Below, one piece after another: positions 13,351 through 24,890 of a stretch of 64,000 nucleotides of DNA; the stretch's first letter is position 1, and every line of letters starts with the position of its first letter. Below the pieces are notes generated by a model. It had not been told where the DNA came from. It ran no database searches and saw only the letters and a program-made list of their open reading frames with translations. The DNA lies in NCBI RefSeq assembly GCF_003369915.1, contig NC_046675.1, forward strand, positions 29,512,001-29,576,000, written 5' to 3'. Made by a program: the position numbers and the translations under genes. The stretch is from Drosophila miranda. Lineage: Eukaryota; Arthropoda; Insecta; Diptera; Drosophilidae.

Positions 13351-16300
13351 TCTGGTCAGCTGTTGGACGGATCGCAAGGAACTCTTTTGGCCAGCACTCT
13401 CCCTTTCTACTGCGTAGCTGCATTTCCAGGGAAAAAATGTTTACAGAAATAAATAATCGACTGTTCAACAAATCCTTAAGGTGGGATCACACATGACGTC
13501 ACGCTTGAGATGGCCAAAAAAAAAAAAGGAAAACAACGGCGAATGGATAATTAACCCACACACACAGATGCTGGTCCCTTTGCCGATCCTGAAACGAACC
13601 CGAAACGATCCTCCAACTCTGGCAATTTTCATAATTAAAATGCGTAAAGTTGTGGAAAAAAGGAATGGAGAATTTTTGAGGAGAGAGAGATGTGGGCGCC
13701 GGGAGAAAATTACTGATGCAATCAGCAGCTCATCGAAGGCAACGGCTGTTCGATAAGGGAAGGGAGAAGTCTCTGGACAAGGAGTGGGAGGAGATTGGGA
13801 CGAGAATTCTCTGGCTAAAGAGTGGGAGGAGAGTTCTCTGGATAATAATGGGGTGTGAGGGTGGTTTGCTAATCATCACCCAACCCAACCCCCAACAGCG
13901 CATTTCAATCAACTGAACACTCAACCCAACCCAACCTCACATGCATCCCTTTTTCGGGTACAAATTTTGGGAAAAACGAGAGTGAAAAACCTTGTAAACC
14001 CCTTTCCACTCACTCTCTCTGGCGGCTATTTTTGGTGTATGTTATTTTTAGTTATAAAGCTAAAAATGGCGCACCACTAAGCCTCATACGAATCCGTAAC
14101 TGAAACCATATTCAACCCATCCCAAAAACCATTGCAATATGGCGATGGCGTTGCTAGGGGAAGGGCTATACCTCGTTGTACATAAATACAGAATTTATGG
14201 CACTGTGGGAGATTTCCACGCAGCGTTACCACGATATTAATAATACTTTTTCCTGACTGAGGTTTTTACACAGGAGTGGGTGGATTACTGATGGTTGGGG
14301 TGGCCACAAGTTGTGCATTATATTTGGTGAGAGCGTGCCAGACGCGTGTGCCCTCCTCAATCACAGATTCTGGGAGCCTTGGTCTGGGCAAAGGTGATGC
14401 AGAGAACAGCTGCACAGGCGCAGAAACCGAAATTACACCTTTCAAATGGTCAGCAAGGGTCCAGCAATTGAACTATTTCAAGAACTCCCAGGATACAAAG
14501 TGGCAGACTCCTCTTTCTGGTACGTTTTTTTGTGTCTATTCTGCAAACAATGAGGCAGCAGCAGCAGGAAAAAAAGAGAACGAAAGAAGATTCAACAAAG
14601 CCACAAGCTGAGGATAAGAACCCGACAAACAAAACCAGAAACTAGGGATCGTTAAGGTCAGGTCAAACAATAATTTAGGACCCTCTCTCTTTCACGATAA
14701 ACATCTTTCGCTTGCTTCAGCCACAAGCCAAAGAGAAGGAAAAGGAAACCCACTGCCCAGAGGACAAAGGCCAACGGCCAAATTGCCAACTTAACTTTGC
14801 TCAAATGAGCAAAGGATCTTCGCAAAGTCTGTCATCTCAAAGGGATATATGCAAAATCTAATTTGCGATAAGATCTGACGCTAAAACCATCATCTTAGGA
14901 GAGGTAGAGACTTTGACTTTTGTCTAAATTAATTTCTGGAAGCACTTCCAGGTCTGAAATGTAATTTTGGATAAGATCTGCCTTATGGGAGAGCTCTTAA
15001 GCCTTTATTTTATGATAAAACTTTAAGCAAAACTAATTTCAGCCAGAAGCCTTATCCGATAGCATCTGCCTTACGCCAGAGACCCATAAAAACCATCATA
15101 AAACCAATCATAAATCTCCCAACTTTTATCAAAATTCATTTTCAGCCATAAATATCAATTACTATCAAAATTTTTAATGAGGAAAAACGGCATTTAAGTG
15201 AAATTTACATCGAAAGAATTTTAAGGGATCATTTCCACGCCGAAGAACCTCCGAACCAATCAGAGGCCATCCCCAAAGAAAAACTATTTATATAAAATTG
15301 AGTGAAAAACCGAAAGAACCAACAGAGAATTTCCCTCCAGCATCCACGCGCCATTTGGTTGAAGTGCGCTCGACGCATGCGCGCCAACCCGAAGAGTGAT
15401 CCCAAGTGATCCCAGACGATCCCAAGGCGATCCCCTGCTGCATCATCTCTTGCTTTGTGAGAGGCGTTGCCCTGCCGTCACTCTTCCCTGGCATCTCCAG
15501 CATCCAACGCGCGTGCTCATGAGTTTTTCATTATTATATAATGTTCTTCCCCCTCTCGCATATGCAATGCGAATTGTGCGTTTTCACGCAAAATGTCAAT
15601 AATCCATCAAAATTCTTAAGAGAGAAAAGCGATCCCATAGCGGTCCCTTGCCGCACCAATTTGTTTGGTTTCGCCCGCACACAAATTTCTTTTCTACATG
15701 AATATGTTTTTCTTTTCATTTAATAACTTGAGTATTTAGCAAATGATGGAGCAGTTTTTCCAACAGAAAGGAGAGAATTGGTAAAACATCCATACCATTT
15801 TCCACATTGTTGCTGCTTACCATTTCATATGATAAATCATATGTCAGAGATCGCGTGTTGACAGTCAGAGAAACCTTAGACATATGGTTGGTTGTGGGCT
15901 AACAGTTTTGGATTGATTATAATTGGGTTTTACTTTGAGAAAATAGAAAAATTTAGTTGAAGAAATTCTGGAATTTCCTGAAGAGTTCCGCATAATATAC
16001 ATATCTCAATGAATTATCTCCTTTAATTTCTGCTACTACTAAACTTTTTAGAGACGATTATGCTATGTATCATTGGTTTTGTTTCGAATGAACAATTCTT
16101 CGAAAAATCTACACTGAAACCCTCCAAAAGAAAGGTAATAGTAACCAATAAAAACTTTTGTATAATATATTTTTCTTTTTATTACACAATTACATAAAAA
16201 CATTTCGTTCCGGAAATCTTGGGCTTAAAAATATCTATACTTAAAAAGGGAGTACGAGTATATTCCAAGTATTACACTGGGGGACTAAAGTGGCAAAAGT

Positions 16301-16857
16301 CCTTTCTTTCGAGTAAAAACTATTTAATTTTGATCCATTAGCTCAGCGGCCTCTTAAAAATCTCTAAATTTGTACTTCATTTTCATCGTTTTATTCGAAA
16401 ATATTGTCATTTATGCCGAAGAGTTGCAAAGATTCGAGATATAATTAAAAAATAAAAAAATGATGTGTAAAATTATATTGAATAAATTTTATTTATTTGA
16501 TTCGTTTTCGATTCGTGTTTTTGAATTTCGACTAAAACAAAATACTGAATACTGAGGGAGAGAGAAAGAGGGAGAAAGCATTACAAATTAAGATTAAATA
16601 TTTATTTTTATAAAATATATTCATATATTTATTATAAACCTAAACATTATTACTCGTAATGTGACTTTGGACTTGTGACTTTTCTTACAAATTATTGTAG
16701 AGGTTTTCGGTTTTTTGTTTCGAATTTTTGGGATGATAATTTTTTAAACCTTTTTCTGGGTTTCGAGTCGTTTATGAAAAATGGAAATCAGCGAAAGGCA
16801 GAGTTCTAGATAGTTAGAGAGTTACAGATAGGTTCTACGATTTTTGAGGGTATGCAT

Positions 16858-16877
16858 TATTTACAATTCTCGACAAC
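16858..16877 (-). promoter_or_regulatory. Nanos-response element, distal copy (3' UTR)
   Basis: On the mRNA strand it reads box A GTTGTC, a short spacer, then box B ATTGTAAATA. Box B contains a complete Pumilio site (TGTAAATA). This is the architecture of the hb NRE, through which Pumilio, Nanos and Brat repress maternal hb mRNA in the posterior embryo. It lies about 115 nt after the stop codon. Confidence 0.92.
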
Positions 16878-16906
16878 AAAATTAATTGAAAACTTAATGC
16901 TACGAA

Positions 16907-16926
16907 TATGTACAATTCAGGACAAC
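16907..16926 (-). promoter_or_regulatory. Nanos-response element, proximal copy (3' UTR)
   Basis: Second NRE: GTTGTC box A and ATTGTACATA box B with the Pumilio core TGTACATA. It is about 65 nt after the stop and 30 nt upstream (on the mRNA) of the distal copy. Pairing and spacing match the known two-NRE arrangement of hb. Confidence 0.93.
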
Positions 16927-16990
16927 GATGATGGATAATTATATATATAAATAATAATAACAAGGTTTTTTGGTTGTGTTGGTGTTTTTT

Positions 16991-17573
16991 TTAGGAGTGC
17001 GCATTGCGTGCCATGTGAACGAAGAGGCCGACGGGTCCGTCGCACTTCTCGCCGCACATGTTGCACTTGAACACATCGTCGCAGCTGTGATAGCCCATGT
17101 GGATGGTGTAGAGCACCGCATCCTTGAAGAAGATATCACAGTACTTGCACTCGTAGATGGCCCCTGCTGCTGCGGGTGTGGATGCCACAGCGGGTGCTGT
17201 TGCACTGGTGGAGCTGCTATTCCCATTGCTACTGGCACTGGCATTGGAGCTATTCCCAGAGCTGGAGGCAGTGGAACTGGCACTCGTATTAGCCTGAGGT
17301 ACATGCGCCGCCTCCATCGACTCATCCGCAGAGCTGGCACCCGAACAATGTTCTTCGGGTAGCTGTTTGCGTCCTGCAATGGGCGATGATGCGGTGGGCA
17401 TAACCTTTAGTTGCTCTGGGGAGGTCAATGCCGCGGACTTCAGTTGCAGAAGGGTGTCCAGCTTCAGGACACGACCCTTCCGACGTGAGGCATTCGTGCT
17501 GCTCATCAGCGGAGTGGCCTCCTCCTCGAGCTTCATATTCATGACCATCGCCAGCGGCTTCTGCTGCTGCTGC

Positions 17574-17605
<32 letters not shown>

Positions 17606-19399
17606 CTGGGGATGCTGTTCGTCATCTTTCACGGGTGTTCCCTGCGACAGATCCATGGCAGAATCCACCGACTTGCGCTCGTACTCATCATCTTGCTCCT
17701 CATCCTCATTGTCGCTGTGCTGCGACTGAGAGTGGTGCTGTTGCTGCTGTTGTTGTTGGAGCTGCTCTCGCATCCGTGGGGAAAGTTGTGCCAAAACTGC
17801 GGCCTGCTGCTGAGCGGCCAACATCTGAAGATTTAGATTCCAGTACGGGAAGAAGGCCATGTTCCGATTCTGCTGCAAAAGGCTGGCCAGCGGCGGCAGG
17901 AGACTGGCAGGAGACTGCTGCTGCTGTTGCTGATGTTGCTGCTGTTGGTTCTGCTGCTGTTGGTGCTGCTGCTGATCCACTTTGCTGCTGCTCTTGCTGC
18001 TTGCCACACTCTTGGCAGGAGAGGCGGGCATTACTGGCGAGGGTGCTGACACCGAAGTGGCGAATCCTTGCAGAGCGGCACTCAACTGCGAGGTGACTGC
18101 TGCTACTGGTGGCTGCTGCTGCTGTTGTTGTTGTTGTGGTGCCACTGCTGCCACATTGCTCTTTCGACTGCTGCTGCTGGTGGTGCCACTGCTGCTGCTT
18201 CTTTCAGTGCCACCATTCTTGCTCTTGGGACCACGTCTCGTGCCATAGACATCAATCACCAGCGAAGGATTGGGTGTGCCATCCTCATCCAACACCATGC
18301 CAGGCTTGTGACCATATTTCCTCAGATGCAGCTTGAAGCTGTGGCAGTATTTGGTGGCATAGTCGCAGTCCGCACAACGATACTGATACACGGACGAATG
18401 CGACTTGCGGTGGGAGTTCAGCATGGATTTGTTCACACACGTGTAGGAGCACTTGTCGCACTGGAAGGGCTTCTGGTTCTTGTGCTTCCGGATGTGATAC
18501 TCCAGATGATGTTTGAATTCCGTCACAAACGGACACTTGGGACACTGGAGGATCTTGTCGGGTTTCATGTGGGTCCGGGTGTGCGCCCAAAAGTCCACCT
18601 TTGTGATGGCCACCACACCGCATGTCTTGCATTTGTAGTTCTTCATCTTTCCATGCGAATTGTAGATGGGCATTCGAATGTTCTGATCATCATCCTCGGA
18701 CTCGGCCATGTATTTCATATCCTCACTGGAGTTGGACATCTGATCGTGCTCCTTTTCGTGGTGGAGCAGCTCCTTTTCCATGGATTTCGCTGGTGACTTT
18801 GGTGGCGTCACATCCATGGGAGGCGTCAGGGCTTGCAGTTTCTCACCCACTTGTGTGGGTGCCACCACTTGGGTTGCCGTTGGCGTTGGCTGTGGGCTGG
18901 GACGACCCAGATTTCCGGCATAGAAATGCTGCATGGGATTGGGCAATCCTGGCGGTGTCAATGGATTGAATCCACCTAATCCCAAATGGTGATGATGATG
19001 GTGGGCCTGCTGCTGCTGCTGTTGTTGCGCTGCCTGAAAGTGCTGCTGGTACTGCTGCTGCTGCAACAACTGTTGCTGCAACGTCACATCAAAGTGTTGC
19101 AGACTATTCTGATCGTTCTGGCTCGGAGATGGTGTCATTGCTGCCCCACACAGGGTATCCATGGGCTGTTGTTGCAACTGTTGCTGCTGGTGGTGCTGCT
19201 GCTGTTGCTGTTTGAGGTACTGCTCCAAGTGATTCCCCGGCGATGGCAGTGGCGACTGCCTCGGACTGGGGCTGCCGCTTGCCACACTGTTGCTGCTGGT
19301 CAATCCCGGCTCCTGCTTAATGTTTGCCGCAAACATGCTGCTGTACCATGGATTGTGCTGCTCGTAGCTGGCGGCCGGAGTCGTCTCCCAGTTCTGCAT
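16991..19399 (-). CDS. hb: Hunchback, gap-gene zinc-finger transcription factor
   Basis: One coding exon, 802 residues. I chose the ATG at 19397-19399 (Met-Gln-Asn-Trp, context GCCAAG) because it matches the known Hb N-terminus; the upstream in-frame codons are the end of the 5' leader after a splice acceptor at 19424-19425. Four clustered C2H2 fingers (about residues 255-360; for example YKCKTCGVV and LQCPKCPF) form the DNA-binding domain for T-rich sites. Two C-terminal fingers (about 742-802; [10 protein letters not shown] and [10 protein letters not shown]) form the Ikaros-like dimerisation domain, ending ARNAHS. Between them lie the [12 protein letters not shown] block, an acidic stretch and an [11 protein letters not shown] motif. 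Poly-Gln tracts occur throughout, the longest about 17-18 residues near 17570-17620, plus a His run. Hb acts in the nucleus as a graded activator and repressor in anterior patterning and in neuroblast temporal identity. Regulation is described under the NREs, P2 promoter and enhancers. Confidence 0.99.
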
Positions 19400-19423
19400 C
19401 TTGGCGGCAGGGCTCTTCAAAAG

Positions 19424-19702
19424 CTAAAAGAGAGACAAAAAAAAGAGAGGGGATGGTTAGTAATCACCTTTGCGCCTGCGTCAGGTTTTTATTTCCCTTT
19501 TTTCTACATTTATTTTTTTCTGTTCTTTTTTTTTGGGAAATTTTTATGAGAGAGAGCCACCCCTAAAGCATGGCTCTAGAAGGGGAAACGATGGGAGGAG
19601 GAGGGTGGCTTTTTTGAGTGATTTTTCCACAACAAAATGGTGAATCGTAGAATGAGACACAAATGGTGGCAAAAAAATCCATGGCTGGAGGCGTCCACCT
19701 AC
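19424..19702 (-). other. hb: hb P2 leader intron
   Basis: On the minus strand a donor AACG|GTAGGT at 19702 pairs with a pyrimidine-rich acceptor TTTTAG at 19424, giving a 279-bp intron in the 5' leader of zygotic hb transcripts. The acceptor is strong; the donor was chosen as the best GT between the inferred start site and the coding exon. Confidence 0.6.
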
Positions 19703-19763
19703 CGTTTTGAAGCCGCTTTCTCTCGTCCTTTCGCTCTCGAAGATTAATCCAAATGTTTCGTAA

Positions 19764-19783
19764 ATATATATATATATATATAT
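19764..19783. repeat. (TA)n run in the hb P2 leader
   Basis: About ten TA units within the inferred 5' leader exon, downstream of the transcription start. The promoter TATA box is a separate element at 19862-19871. Confidence 0.9.
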
Positions 19784-19833
19784 TCTCAAGAGAATCGCTC
19801 GGTTAGATGTTGCGTGTGCGTTGTGTCGCTTGT

Positions 19834-19871
19834 GACTGAATGTGCAACTGCCACTGGCATTGGCTTATATC
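19834..19871 (-). promoter_or_regulatory. hb: hb P2 core promoter (TATA plus initiator)
   Basis: On the minus strand, GATATAAGCC (19862-19871) is followed by an initiator TCAGTC (19834-19839). The A of the initiator (19837) lies 32 bp after the first T of TATAAG, the canonical TATA-Inr spacing. It is about 440 bp upstream of the hb start codon, with a leader exon (to 19703) and a short intron between. This fits the Bicoid-dependent zygotic P2 promoter. Confidence 0.8.
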
Positions 19872-19876
19872 TGTCT

Positions 19877-20240
19877 CAGGTAGTGGCTGTGTGGCAGGAC
19901 GCACGCGTCAAGGGATTAGAGGGAGATGAAAAGTCAGGTACAGGTCGCGAGTCGCGAATCCTGCCGCGAATCCTCATGGCTTGATCCACTTTTGGATTAG
20001 AGCACACAATACAAAATTGTTGCAGAAGAGAGAAAAATACACGACACTTGGATTTGGATTTGTACTGGGATTGGGATGATCCGGGGAGCTTAACGGACTG
20101 GCTATCCAGATTATGAGGCAAACTCGAAGCGTAGCGAATTTTCCCGTGGCATTTTCTACGCGAGGATTAAACGTAGCAGAAGTAGGAGGTGTCCTAACGA
20201 GAGACGGCTTCTCTTTAATATAATAAAAAGCAACAAAGGA
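19877..20240 (-). promoter_or_regulatory. hb: hb P2 proximal anterior enhancer (Bicoid/Zelda motifs)
   Basis: Consensus Bicoid cores GGATTA occur at 19913-19918, 19994-19999 and 20164-20169, about 76, 157 and 327 bp upstream of the inferred P2 start. Weaker GAATCC and GGATTT variants lie between. A perfect Zelda/TAGteam heptamer CAGGTAG is at 19877-19883, and an A-rich Hunchback-like site is near 20220-20230. In D. melanogaster this interval contains the Bicoid sites that switch on anterior zygotic hb. The outer limit is approximate. Confidence 0.8.
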
Positions 20241-23200
20241 TTTAACTAAATTAAAGGACTAATTCCCCAGAGAGGAAGAGTGTGTGCGATATACCTAGGG
20301 GATTCTACAGAGAGGAAGAGGTACGGTACAGCTGCTGGGATTCTATTTTTTTGGCTGGCAAGTGGAAAATTTCTATACACCTTCCATACACTATTTCTTT
20401 ATTACAGCTCATATATTGTTCAATATATTGGTTTATTTTTGGAATTCTTTGCTTCTTAAAAGGGTTATATATAGAAAGTATATGGAATATTGTAGAATGC
20501 CAATTATACTTTTGTTGAATAGTTTTCATTCTTTTGCACAATTGTTCGAATATTTGTAAAGAAACCCGAACAAATTTCGGTGGTTTCTGAAAACGTGAAC
20601 ATCTTTCAATCTAGTTTCCACTAAAAACTTATTAAAATTGCATAAAACTATAAACTTTTCCAACATTTTACTCAACATTTGAAGGTCCATAATTCCTTAA
20701 TTTCGGTTCTTAAATCTCAAATGCAAGAAACGTTGAACCAAAGGAGATTTTTATATAGAATTTCATTTATTATTTCCCCACACATTTTCTTTTGCTGCCA
20801 TGGTTTTCCCTTCCCCCAAAAATTTCCAAATGCACTTTGATTTGCGTAGTTCCCACAAAGAATTTTCCTATTCAAGAGCAATCATTTTTCGTTCCTTTTT
20901 TTCCTATGCACAAAATTTATATTTTTTTGCCGATTTAATTTTTCCAAAAATTAGTTCATTTTCAGAGGCATTTTCGATGCATTTTTGGGCAATTGTTTGT
21001 GCTTCCAAGTAAATATTATTAAAAACGCAGAACGTCAGCAGTCGAGTGGGGGGAAGTGGGTGCAATGGAGGGGTGGCATGGCGAGTGGACCATACTCTTG
21101 TGTGCGCATAATTGATGGTACACGGAAAAGTTTTTCCCATGCTGTTTTCCGCGGAGAGCAAAATAAATGCAAATGCATTTCTCATTTTGCACATATTCAA
21201 TTTGAACATATTCGTATTTATTTAATATTTTGCCTTTGTACAATAGAAATTTGAAAGAAAAGCCAAAAATTAATTGTGCTGTATGCCACATCTGTCTCTC
21301 TCCCTCGTTCTCTCCTTCTGTATTGCTATCTCTATTGCAGAAACAAAGAACATTTTTGCATTTTTCTAGTCGCTTTTTTGTGCAATGCCCAAAAACAACA
21401 AGAAAGGAAAGGAAGGATAACTTTAGATAGCGAAACTTTAGATACCCTTGAATATCTATCATTCCTGTGCGAACTATTAGAAATAGTCATCCGAATATGA
21501 TAAGATTAGGTCTTAGAAATACATGGACAACTGAAATATCTATTGGAAGCGGAATCCTAAGGAACCCAAAGTTCCTCTTTTTCTTTCATACGTTGCAAAT
21601 ATCTGCATAAAATCATCATACCCCTTGTTATCTTCAAGGGTATTACAACAAAAGCCAAACTAAAGGCCAAGTGTAAAATTAATATTACGCCGGCTACAAA
21701 GCAGCGAAAGAGGAGAATGACCAGGGAAGGGAGCTGCAGAAAGAGTAATGAAGAGAGAGGGGCTGATAAGAGGGGGCTGGTGCAAGGATGGGTGTAGCGG
21801 GGGCCTGTGGTGGCACAGTGCAGCCATGAGGGGCAGAGAAGAGGCAACCGAAACTGCAAAAGTAAACTAAACATGTGCTAGTCGTTCTGCTGCTGCCCCC
21901 ACGCACTCCCCTTAGACACTGCCACCCCACACCCCTTTTTTGTTTGCATCTTCCCACCTCCCGCTCCATTCCATCCCTCTGCCTCTTAGAGCACGTAAAA
22001 ATATCATGAAAATTGCAAAAATGGAAAATCTAGCAAAACGTAGAAAATGCGCCACACACAAAAAAATGTGTGTGTTTTGTTGAAAAATTTGTGTAGAAAA
22101 AAGTACAAAATAAAACTTTCGGGAAATGGGAGGAGGCAAGAGAATATACTATATGTATAAATGATGTTTATTCAGTAAATTTTGTTCCTCTGAGTGGCTC
22201 AAAGGGGATGACTGAGAGAGTAGGATATTGTAGAGGCTTTCAAGAATACTATGGAGGAGAGGGTGTCTCATCTTTTATAAAAGCTTTCTCAGTCTTTATT
22301 TGCAACAACTTGTTGGGCATTTTTTAAAGGGAAAGCTCAATTCTTTCATGCTCCTCAAGTCCAAGTAGACAGATAATTGCCTTTGAAACTGCAACTGTAA
22401 CTGCATTTCAATGTCATTTGGGCTTATAAATATATCTGCTCTAATATATATAGATATTTATTTATATATCTAAACAAAGAGTAGTTTGTTTGATTTATGC
22501 CTCGCGTTTCTTTTAGTCAGAAAAACATTAAAATAGTGAACCACAATCCCATCATCATTGGACATCGGACTGACAATCTTTTCATGAGAGGCGGGGGGGA
22601 AAAGAGATCTGATCTTGTGATGATTCCTAAAAAAACATCAAGAAATTATACCATTTCGCAGTGGCAGGGGCAGCTTTCGTTCGGTTCGTGTTAAATATTT
22701 ATTATAGTATTTGAAATGCATTTTGGCAAGTGCCAAACAATTTGCCATTAAAAAATTGCAAAACGTTGACTTTGAATTATAGTTCGATGTCTAAATTTAA
22801 ATTATTAAAAAAGAAAGAGACTGCAACACAAAAAAAAACACACACAGAGAGAGACGGCGAGAAAAATGTGCAATGGCACAAAAGAAAAGCCCGAGAAAAT
22901 GCTAAAAAGTGTGGGGGACGGACTGGGGGAAAAGGAAAAACAACATGAAAGTCGACATGTAAACAAATAAAATTAGCTGTCAGCCAGAAGGAAAGTAGAG
23001 GGGGGAGAACGGAGGAGAGTCCGATCCCCCTCCCTCCCATATGTGGCTGAAACTGGGGGCAGATGCAGAGCGAGCCACACAGTAGACAGGAGGCGGAACG
23101 GGCACGAAGGCAAAAAACAAGTTCAGCCAAAAGATCGGCCAAAAGCCAGACAGATTTTAAAATATTGTTTTAGAATTTTTGTGCCGTTGCATTTTTAGCA

Positions 23201-23791
23201 AATGATTTACCACATGAGGCTATCTCTTTCGTGTGTGTGTGTGTGTGTGCTCTTAAGGTTAGACAGAAAAAGGAACAGAAGAAAGTTCGGTTCGGAATAT
23301 ACCCTACCGGAGCACACGGTAGTACGCTTTTACGCAGAAGCTTGTGAAGCAGAGAAGGAATCATTTCATTCGAATCCAAATCCCACAGTAGTTATAGGGA
23401 AGGGTATCCCAAGCCTCGGCCAGCCAAAGCTAGGCTCCATTCCATTCTCTGGAAAGCTTAATAAGACAACAACAGTTGCTCTTCAAAGCTTTCGCTTAAC
23501 TGCTTTGCTAATATAACAATCAACGCTTAACTTTGTTTCAAGTGGGGATCAGGGAATACTAATCTTTATATTCCTTATGCCTCAACAATTTGTAATGTGC
23601 CCCATCATCATTCTGGCCCCTACAAAAGCGAAATTCCTAATTCTTGTTTATTTGTTTATGGAGGGGAGGAAGAGAGAAGGGAAGCTTTCCACTAGCATCT
23701 GTGTTTTTTAAGATTTATTGAAGGTTAAGTGGAATGTTTATAGCAAAATAGCCCCCCAAAGATATTAATTTGGAAAATAATATTTACATAC
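20241..23791 (-). other. hb: Remainder of the hb P1 leader intron
   Basis: Non-coding DNA between the P2 enhancer and the probable P1 donor. It is AT-rich, with many short T and A runs. No gene was recognised; the short open frames overlap on both strands and have no family features. Confidence 0.55.
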
Positions 23792-24100
23792 CTTTTTGAA
23801 TAGGGGATCCAAAAACGGGAACCGTGCGAACAGCACCTTCTCTTGCCTTTCCAGTCGCGCTCTCACTCTCTATTCCGCTCTTTTGTGCGTTTCCTTTCCT
23901 AAACTTGACCGCGGCACCGTTAAATTAACACCCACACGAATGCACCGCGCACACAAAAGCTGCTGCTGCTGCTGCTGCGATAACAGTGCGTGTGCGAGAG
24001 TGGAGCAGAGGGGCCGGCGCTCCTTTTCACTTCTCTTTTAGTCTATTTTTTGGCTTTTGCTTTTTAAGCTTCCTTTTTTTGCGCGAAATTCGCGCATGTG
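23792..24100 (-). other. hb: Probable hb P1 (maternal/late) first exon, non-coding
   Basis: On the minus strand a strong donor CAAAAAG|GTATGTAAAT begins an intron at 23791. It would splice to the same acceptor at 19424 used by P2 transcripts, giving a leader intron of about 4.4 kb that contains P2. This reproduces the two-promoter layout of hb. The 5' limit of the exon is not determined; 24100 is a rough bound. Confidence 0.5.
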
Positions 24101-24840
24101 CGGGAAAAAAGTCGTTTGACAAATAAAAAATTGTTTGCTTGTTTTTTTGTTCTTTTTTTTTAAGGAGTAGCTTTTGGTTTAAGCACAGTCACTAAGAGTT
24201 TTTCTTTGGTTTTGATGATGGCAAAATTTCGTTTAGCGCCCAACACTCGTCCGTTCTTTGCTCTTTTTCTCTTCTACGATTTTTTTGGTACGTTATGGGT
24301 TGTTAGAGGCTCGGAGCAGACTGACACGGCTCGTGCTCTACGGAGGATAGTCATAGCCGAAAAACGCACTCAGAATCACAAATCTCAATTGCAAACAACA
24401 CGAGGGGGAACGTTGTTAGCTGCTGCTGCGACCGCAACTCTACATTTATACATGATACATAGTCAGTATGGCTCTCCTCCACCAGACGGCGCTAGTATTG
24501 AACGACACGACAAAGAGTGCGTGAGAGAAAGACAAAAAATCAGTCAGGGTATAGGGTATAGCAACAAACTCACACTCAAAATCTCAATTGCAAAGAAGAA
24601 ACAAATGTCAGAAATGCACTGCCACACGCACACACACAAGACTCCAAGAGAGGATGAGAGAGATTCACTGTCCAAGAGAGAGCACTCACTAACAGAGCGT
24701 TACAGAGCACAAAGCACTCAACGAGGCTGCTGTAAGTGAGTGGAATTTTGGTACAGGGCGAGTGAAACGATGTGCCCCATCCCCCAAAAGGCAACCCCAA
24801 GGCTCTCACGCTTGCTCTCTCCCGCTCACACTTTGCCCTC

Positions 24841-24845
24841 TCTCA

Positions 24846-24883
<38 letters not shown>

Positions 24884-24890
24884 GTCTCTG
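24841..24890. repeat. (TC)n microsatellite
   Basis: Long, slightly interrupted CT run upstream of the probable hb P1 exon. On the minus strand it is GAGA-rich. Confidence 0.95.

Larger units (their letters stand above)
4751..16479. other. Non-coding DNA downstream of hunchback
   Basis: About 11.7 kb without a convincing gene. Open frames here are short, overlap on both strands and lack family resemblance or codon periodicity; several exist only because of CA, GA or poly-T runs. The region contains microsatellites, AT-rich stretches and many short runs of T or A. One perfect Zelda-type heptamer (CTACCTG, 11275-11281) is followed directly by a T-rich Hunchback-like site, so it may hold regulatory DNA. 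No RNA gene was recognised. Confidence 0.6.
16480..16990 (-). other. hb: hunchback 3' UTR and polyadenylation region
   Basis: This is the sequence following the hb stop codon on the minus strand. It is AT-rich, contains two Nanos-response elements (listed separately) within about 135 nt of the stop, and has AATAAA signals read on the minus strand at 16628-16633, 16601-16606 and 16488-16497. The 3' end is probably between about 16460 and 16610; which signal is used cannot be told from sequence. Confidence 0.75.

Noticed and set aside
18068-18796. 242-codon plus-strand open frame across hb
   Set aside because: It is antisense to the conserved zinc-finger coding sequence and arises from codon bias and CAG-type repeats; no start context or family resemblance.
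19764-19783. TA run as the hb P2 TATA box
   Set aside because: A better TATA/initiator pair with 32-bp spacing lies at 19834-19871, with the Bicoid sites on its upstream side.
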